A DNA stretch of 34,401 nt. It comes from Algoriphagus marincola HL-49 (GTDB lineage: Bacteria; Bacteroidota; Bacteroidia; Cytophagales; Cyclobacteriaceae). Both the position numbers and the translations under genes were made by a program. The notes beneath the pieces were generated by a model. The model searched no databases. It had not been told where the DNA came from and saw nothing but the letters and a program-made list of their open reading frames with translations. The DNA is taken from NCBI GenBank assembly GCA_001314815.1, contig LJXT01000026.1, forward strand, positions 1 through 34,401. Direction: 5' to 3'. Of this stretch, positions 31,308 to 34,401 are shown one piece after another (position 1 is the first letter of the stretch; each line of letters starts with the position of its first letter).

Positions 31308-33995
31308 GTGTCCAGACTGTTATATTTAAAGATTAAAAGTTCAAATCAGATAAATTTTATCCAGGATCATTTGAAAAAATCAGTTGAAATATTTCGAAGT
31401 CAAATTCTGAAATCTTTTTGTTTTGCCTTTTTGGCTGTATTGATTTCATTTTCAATTCAAGCCCAGAGTCTATCCGATATTCAATCGGTCAAAGTAGACA
31501 ATCTATCCGATGCTCAGATAGAGAGTCTCATTAAGCGGGCAGAATCTAATGGTCTTTCGACAAATCAGCTAGCTGCTTTGGCAAGAGAGCGAGGTATGCC
31601 TGCCGCAGAAGTTGCTAAACTGCAGCAGCGAATCCAGCAGCTGCAAACTCAATCGCAAAACCCAAATTCTGACAATCCCAGTTCTGAAAGAGAAATGGGT
31701 TTTCAGCAGGAGGATGTGTTCGATTCTCTCAGAAGGTCAGACCCATATTACGATCTTACCCCAAAGCAAAAGAAGATATTTGGATATAAGCTTTTCCATA
31801 ATCGAAACTTGGATTTCAGCCCGAGTTTGAATCTTCCCACACCACAATCCTATGTAGTAGGAAGTGGGGATCAATTACTGATTGATGTTTACGGGGCCTC
31901 TCAGCAATCTTTCGATGTACAGGTGACTCCGGAAGGAAGGATATTTCTACCTAATGTGGGGCCTGTGCCAGTAGGAGGGGCAACGATTGAAGCTGCCACA
32001 GCAAGAATAAAAACGGAGCTGTCCAAGATATATTCAGGTCTGCAAGGAGGAAATCCCAACACCTTTTTGCAAATCAGGTTAGGTAATATCAGGTCGATTA
32101 AAGTTTCAATGGTGGGTGAATTGACCAAACCGGGAACCTACACCTTACCTTCTTTTGCCACTGTTTTCAATGCGCTTTATGCCGCTGGCGGTCCCAATGA
32201 AAATGGAGCTTTCAGAAAAATTCAAGTTTACAGAGGTTCTAAGCTAATTTCTCAGGTAGATATTTATGAATTCCTGTCTAAGGGGGACCAGTCAGCCAAT
32301 ATCAATCTTCAGGATAATGATGTGATCATTGTGCCAGCTGTGGAGGGCCGCGCCGAGGTGATAGGACCGGTCAATCGAGAAGGGTTATTTGAGGTCAAGT
32401 CTGGAGAGAGCTTAAAGGATTTATTTCTTTATACGGGTGGATTTTCCAGTCTGGCCTACAGGGACCGCGTGACAATTCGGAGAATAGAAGACAACCAACG
32501 GAAGATTATTGATGTCCCTTCTTCAGATTTTGGAAGCTTTTATCCGCAGGTTGGTGACGAAATTTTAATAGGTGAGGCATTGGATCGCTATTCAAATAGA
32601 GTGCAGATATCTGGATCTGTCATGCGTCCGGGCGAATTTTCACTTGAGGAGGGATTGACGGTCAAAGACCTGATCGAAAAAGCCGAAGGCCTTCGTCCAG
32701 AAGCTTTTACCAATCGAGTCACTTTATATCGAACCAGCGAGGATTTGACCTTGGCTGCTATCCCAGTAGAACTTTCAGAAATTCTGGCTGGCCATGAAGA
32801 AGATATTCCATTGAAAAATGAAGACCTTCTTTTCATTCCAAGTCGGTATGAAATCCAAGAGGAGTTTTATGTCAAAGTAAGTGGAGAGGTGAGTTTTCCG
32901 GGAACTTATCCATTTGCAACTTCCATGACTATTGGAGACTTGATTCTACGCGCCGGGGGCTTATTGGAGTCGGCAAGCAACTCATCCATTGAGATTGCTA
33001 GAAGAGTTAGAGATCCAAATAGTAGACAAATTGCAGAAATTTCAACCCTAGGTATAGGGCCAGAATTAGAGATTACAGAAGAGGAAAGACAGCTGCCTCT
33101 TCAGCCATTTGATCATGTTTTTATACGAAGAAGTCCGGGCTTTGAACAGGAGCAGATCATGACTGTCAGAGGAGAAGTGAAGTTCCCCGGAGAGTTTGTT
33201 ATTTCCTCGGCCAATGAGCGGATATCGGATGTCATCAAGCGAGCAGGTGGCTTGAGTGATTTTGCTTACCCCAAGGGAGCCAGTCTGATCAGAAGGACAG
33301 TGTATTATAAGGCTAAAACAGAGGAAGAAAAACGAGAAGAGACCTTAAAGGAAATCTATGATAGACTCAATCCAGAGACTAATCGAAATTTGAATGAGGC
33401 GGAAAAATTGCTTTTCGAAAGAGTAGATAAAAAACTAAAAGAAATCGAAGAGAAGAAACTTGACAAAGAAAATATAGTAAATGATACTCCATTGGATCAA
33501 ATTGTTTTCCAACAAGATTCTATTTCTAGGGATAAAGAAATCAGTGCTTCTAGGTTTAAGGAAGAAGATCTGGTAGGAATTGATTTGGAGCAGATCATGC
33601 AAAATCCCGGATCTTCGGCGGATCTCATTTTGATGGAAGGAGATATACTCCAAGTTCCTAAGCAGCTCCAAACCGTCAGAATGGTGGGAGAAGTATTGCT
33701 TCCAACAACAACTCGTTTTGAAGACAACAAATCCTTGAAACATTATATTTCTAAAGCAGGTGGATTTACAGAGCGAGGAAGGAAGAATAAAACTTATGTC
33801 GTTTATGCCAACGGAGATGCGGCTCAGACAAGAGGCTTTCTTGGCCTGAAGTTTTATCCTAGAATTGAGCCGGGTGCAGAAATAGTGGTGCCCCAAAAAC
33901 CTGATCGTGAGCGTATGAATGCAGCTAGTTGGATTGGAATCGCATCCAGTTTGGCCACCTTGGGGATTTTGATCGAAAGATTGATACAAAATTAA
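31308..33995 (+). CDS. SLBB-domain polysaccharide export protein (Wza-like)
   Basis: This is a protein of up to 895 residues. A Sec signal (KSFCFAFLAVLISFSIQAQ) ends near residue 53 of the longest frame. A Gln-rich region with low-complexity features (about 55-130) is followed by a polysaccharide-export domain (about 180-265; YVVGSGDQLLIDVYGASQQ). A series of SLBB domains follows (about 268-345, 347-425, 430-510, 520-600, 620-700 and 790-860), then a terminal hydrophobic helix (WIGIASSLATLGILIERL). It should form the outer-membrane or periplasm-spanning channel for exopolysaccharide or capsule. There is no suitable ATG: the longest frame starts at GTG 31308, and TTG 31371 would give a more normal signal peptide. 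A -7-like TATATTTA lies at 31321-31328, which favours the later start. Confidence 0.88.
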   Translation: MSRLLYLKIKSSNQINFIQDHLKKSVEIFRSQILKSFCFAFLAVLISFSIQAQSLSDIQSVKVDNLSDAQIESLIKRAESNGLSTNQLAALARERGMPAAEVAKLQQRIQQLQTQSQNPNSDNPSSEREMGFQQEDVFDSLRRSDPYYDLTPKQKKIFGYKLFHNRNLDFSPSLNLPTPQSYVVGSGDQLLIDVYGASQQSFDVQVTPEGRIFLPNVGPVPVGGATIEAATARIKTELSKIYSGLQGGNPNTFLQIRLGNIRSIKVSMVGELTKPGTYTLPSFATVFNALYAAGGPNENGAFRKIQVYRGSKLISQVDIYEFLSKGDQSANINLQDNDVIIVPAVEGRAEVIGPVNREGLFEVKSGESLKDLFLYTGGFSSLAYRDRVTIRRIEDNQRKIIDVPSSDFGSFYPQVGDEILIGEALDRYSNRVQISGSVMRPGEFSLEEGLTVKDLIEKAEGLRPEAFTNRVTLYRTSEDLTLAAIPVELSEILAGHEEDIPLKNEDLLFIPSRYEIQEEFYVKVSGEVSFPGTYPFATSMTIGDLILRAGGLLESASNSSIEIARRVRDPNSRQIAEISTLGIGPELEITEEERQLPLQPFDHVFIRRSPGFEQEQIMTVRGEVKFPGEFVISSANERISDVIKRAGGLSDFAYPKGASLIRRTVYYKAKTEEEKREETLKEIYDRLNPETNRNLNEAEKLLFERVDKKLKEIEEKKLDKENIVNDTPLDQIVFQQDSISRDKEISASRFKEEDLVGIDLEQIMQNPGSSADLILMEGDILQVPKQLQTVRMVGEVLLPTTTRFEDNKSLKHYISKAGGFTERGRKNKTYVVYANGDAAQTRGFLGLKFYPRIEPGAEIVVPQKPDRERMNAASWIGIASSLATLGILIERLIQN
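31321..31328 (+). promoter_or_regulatory. Possible -7 box of the SLBB export gene
   Basis: TATATTTA differs from TAnnTTTG at the last base. It lies 42 bases before the TTG at 31371. No -33 TTTG is evident, and the gene may instead be read from the promoter of the upstream winged-helix gene. Confidence 0.25.
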
Positions 33996-34017
33996 CAAAT
34001 AAATTAAATATAGTTTT

Positions 34018-34401
34018 ATGAAAATTGCAGTAGTAGGTACAGGCTATGTAGGTTTGGTATCGGGTGCTTGTTTTGCAGATGTGGGTATCGAAGTTACCTG
34101 CGTGGATATTGATCAGAATAAGATCGATAAGCTGAAGAATGGAATCATGCCCATTTATGAGCCCGGGCTAGAGGAAATAGTCGTTCGGAATTATAAAAGC
34201 GGAAGACTTCATTTCAGCACGGATCTCGGAGAGGCAATTCAAGGTGCAGAAGTAGCATTTATTGCCGTCGGTACTCCTCCGGGAGAAGATGGATCAGCTG
34301 ATTTGAAATATGTCTTGGCAGTAGCGGATGAGATTGGCCAAAAAATGACTGATTACATCGTGGTGGCTACCAAGAGTACTGTACCGGTCACAACCGGAGA
34401 A
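34018..34401 (+). CDS. ugd: UDP-glucose 6-dehydrogenase, N-terminal part (runs off window)
   Basis: This is the first 128 residues of a UDP-glucose/GDP-mannose dehydrogenase. The Rossmann NAD-binding motif [16 protein letters not shown] is at 5-20, followed by [17 protein letters not shown] and the family block [28 protein letters not shown] near 80-97 and [13 protein letters not shown] near 115-127 are also typical. The enzyme oxidises UDP-glucose to UDP-glucuronate, a precursor for acidic exopolysaccharides. It starts 22 bases after the SLBB export gene, consistent with one locus. The specificity (UDP-glucose versus another UDP-sugar) depends on the missing C-terminal part. Confidence 0.92.
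   Translation, partial: MKIAVVGTGYVGLVSGACFADVGIEVTCVDIDQNKIDKLKNGIMPIYEPGLEEIVVRNYKSGRLHFSTDLGEAIQGAEVAFIAVGTPPGEDGSADLKYVLAVADEIGQKMTDYIVVATKSTVPVTTGE

Noticed and set aside
33435-33998. 187-codon minus-strand frame inside the SLBB gene
   Set aside because: Antisense to the conserved C-terminal SLBB region and without any recognisable domain.

Overview
The window reads as ordinary chromosomal DNA from a member of the Bacteroidota, most likely the Cytophagales / Cyclobacteriaceae (Algoriphagus-like). This is inferred, not proven. The support is: recurrent Bacteroidota-type -7 boxes (TAnnTTTG) just upstream of many genes; no clear Shine-Dalgarno sequences; the lipoprotein form of the TamA/BamA-like protein (TamL); a DUF2911 lipoprotein; sufBCDSE in the order usual for this phylum; and several secreted S9, M14 and Ntn-hydrolase enzymes. 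I see no insertion sequence, prophage, CRISPR array, rRNA or obvious transferred island.

Layout. 1-588: the 5' part of a tRNA-Pro gene cut by the window edge, then a non-coding stretch with hairpins, a triple short repeat and a possible 29-codon membrane peptide. 589-2243: a secreted transglutaminase-like lipoprotein facing a small His/acid-rich repeat lipoprotein. 2330-6263 (minus): tamL, hemF and a PAP2 phosphatase, tightly packed. 6262-8003 (plus): a SpoU/TrmH RNA methyltransferase and an SBF-like transporter; its start codon and that of tamL share one CATG. 8031-9681 (minus): an acyl-CoA-binding protein and citrate synthase, each with its own promoter and terminator. 9924-15857 (minus): a seven-gene Fe-S cluster operon, sufB-C-D-S-E, a DUF59/SufT-like gene and a bacilliredoxin, ending in a terminator. 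16080-16556 (minus): an Lrp/AsnC regulator. 16557-16927: an AT-rich gap with an orphan terminator. 16928-22282 (plus): a small secreted protein, an M14 carboxypeptidase-like protein and an S9 prolyl oligopeptidase. 22333-23530 (minus): an NTF2-like protein and thymidylate synthase. 23655-25907 (plus) and 25904-26938 (minus): an RND/MMPL exporter and a membrane-anchored EEP phosphatase-like protein whose stop codons share TTAA. 27131-30625 (plus): a DUF2911 lipoprotein, then a penicillin acylase-family enzyme coupled to a small membrane protein. 30724-34401 (plus): what looks like the start of an exopolysaccharide/capsule locus, with a winged-helix regulator, a large SLBB export protein and UDP-glucose dehydrogenase running off the end.

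The one multi-gene pathway that is complete enough to interpret is the SUF operon, with cysteine desulfurase, sulfur acceptor, scaffold/ATPase, a SufT-like maturation factor and a thiol-redox protein in one transcript. Much of the rest is envelope biology: outer-membrane assembly, lipoproteins, secreted peptidases and polysaccharide export. I found no clearly new system. The most useful second-look items are start-codon corrections driven by promoter boxes, palindromes laid over -7 boxes, the orphan terminator, the unusual zinc-site region in the M14 protein, the bacilliredoxin in the suf operon, and the repeat lipoprotein.
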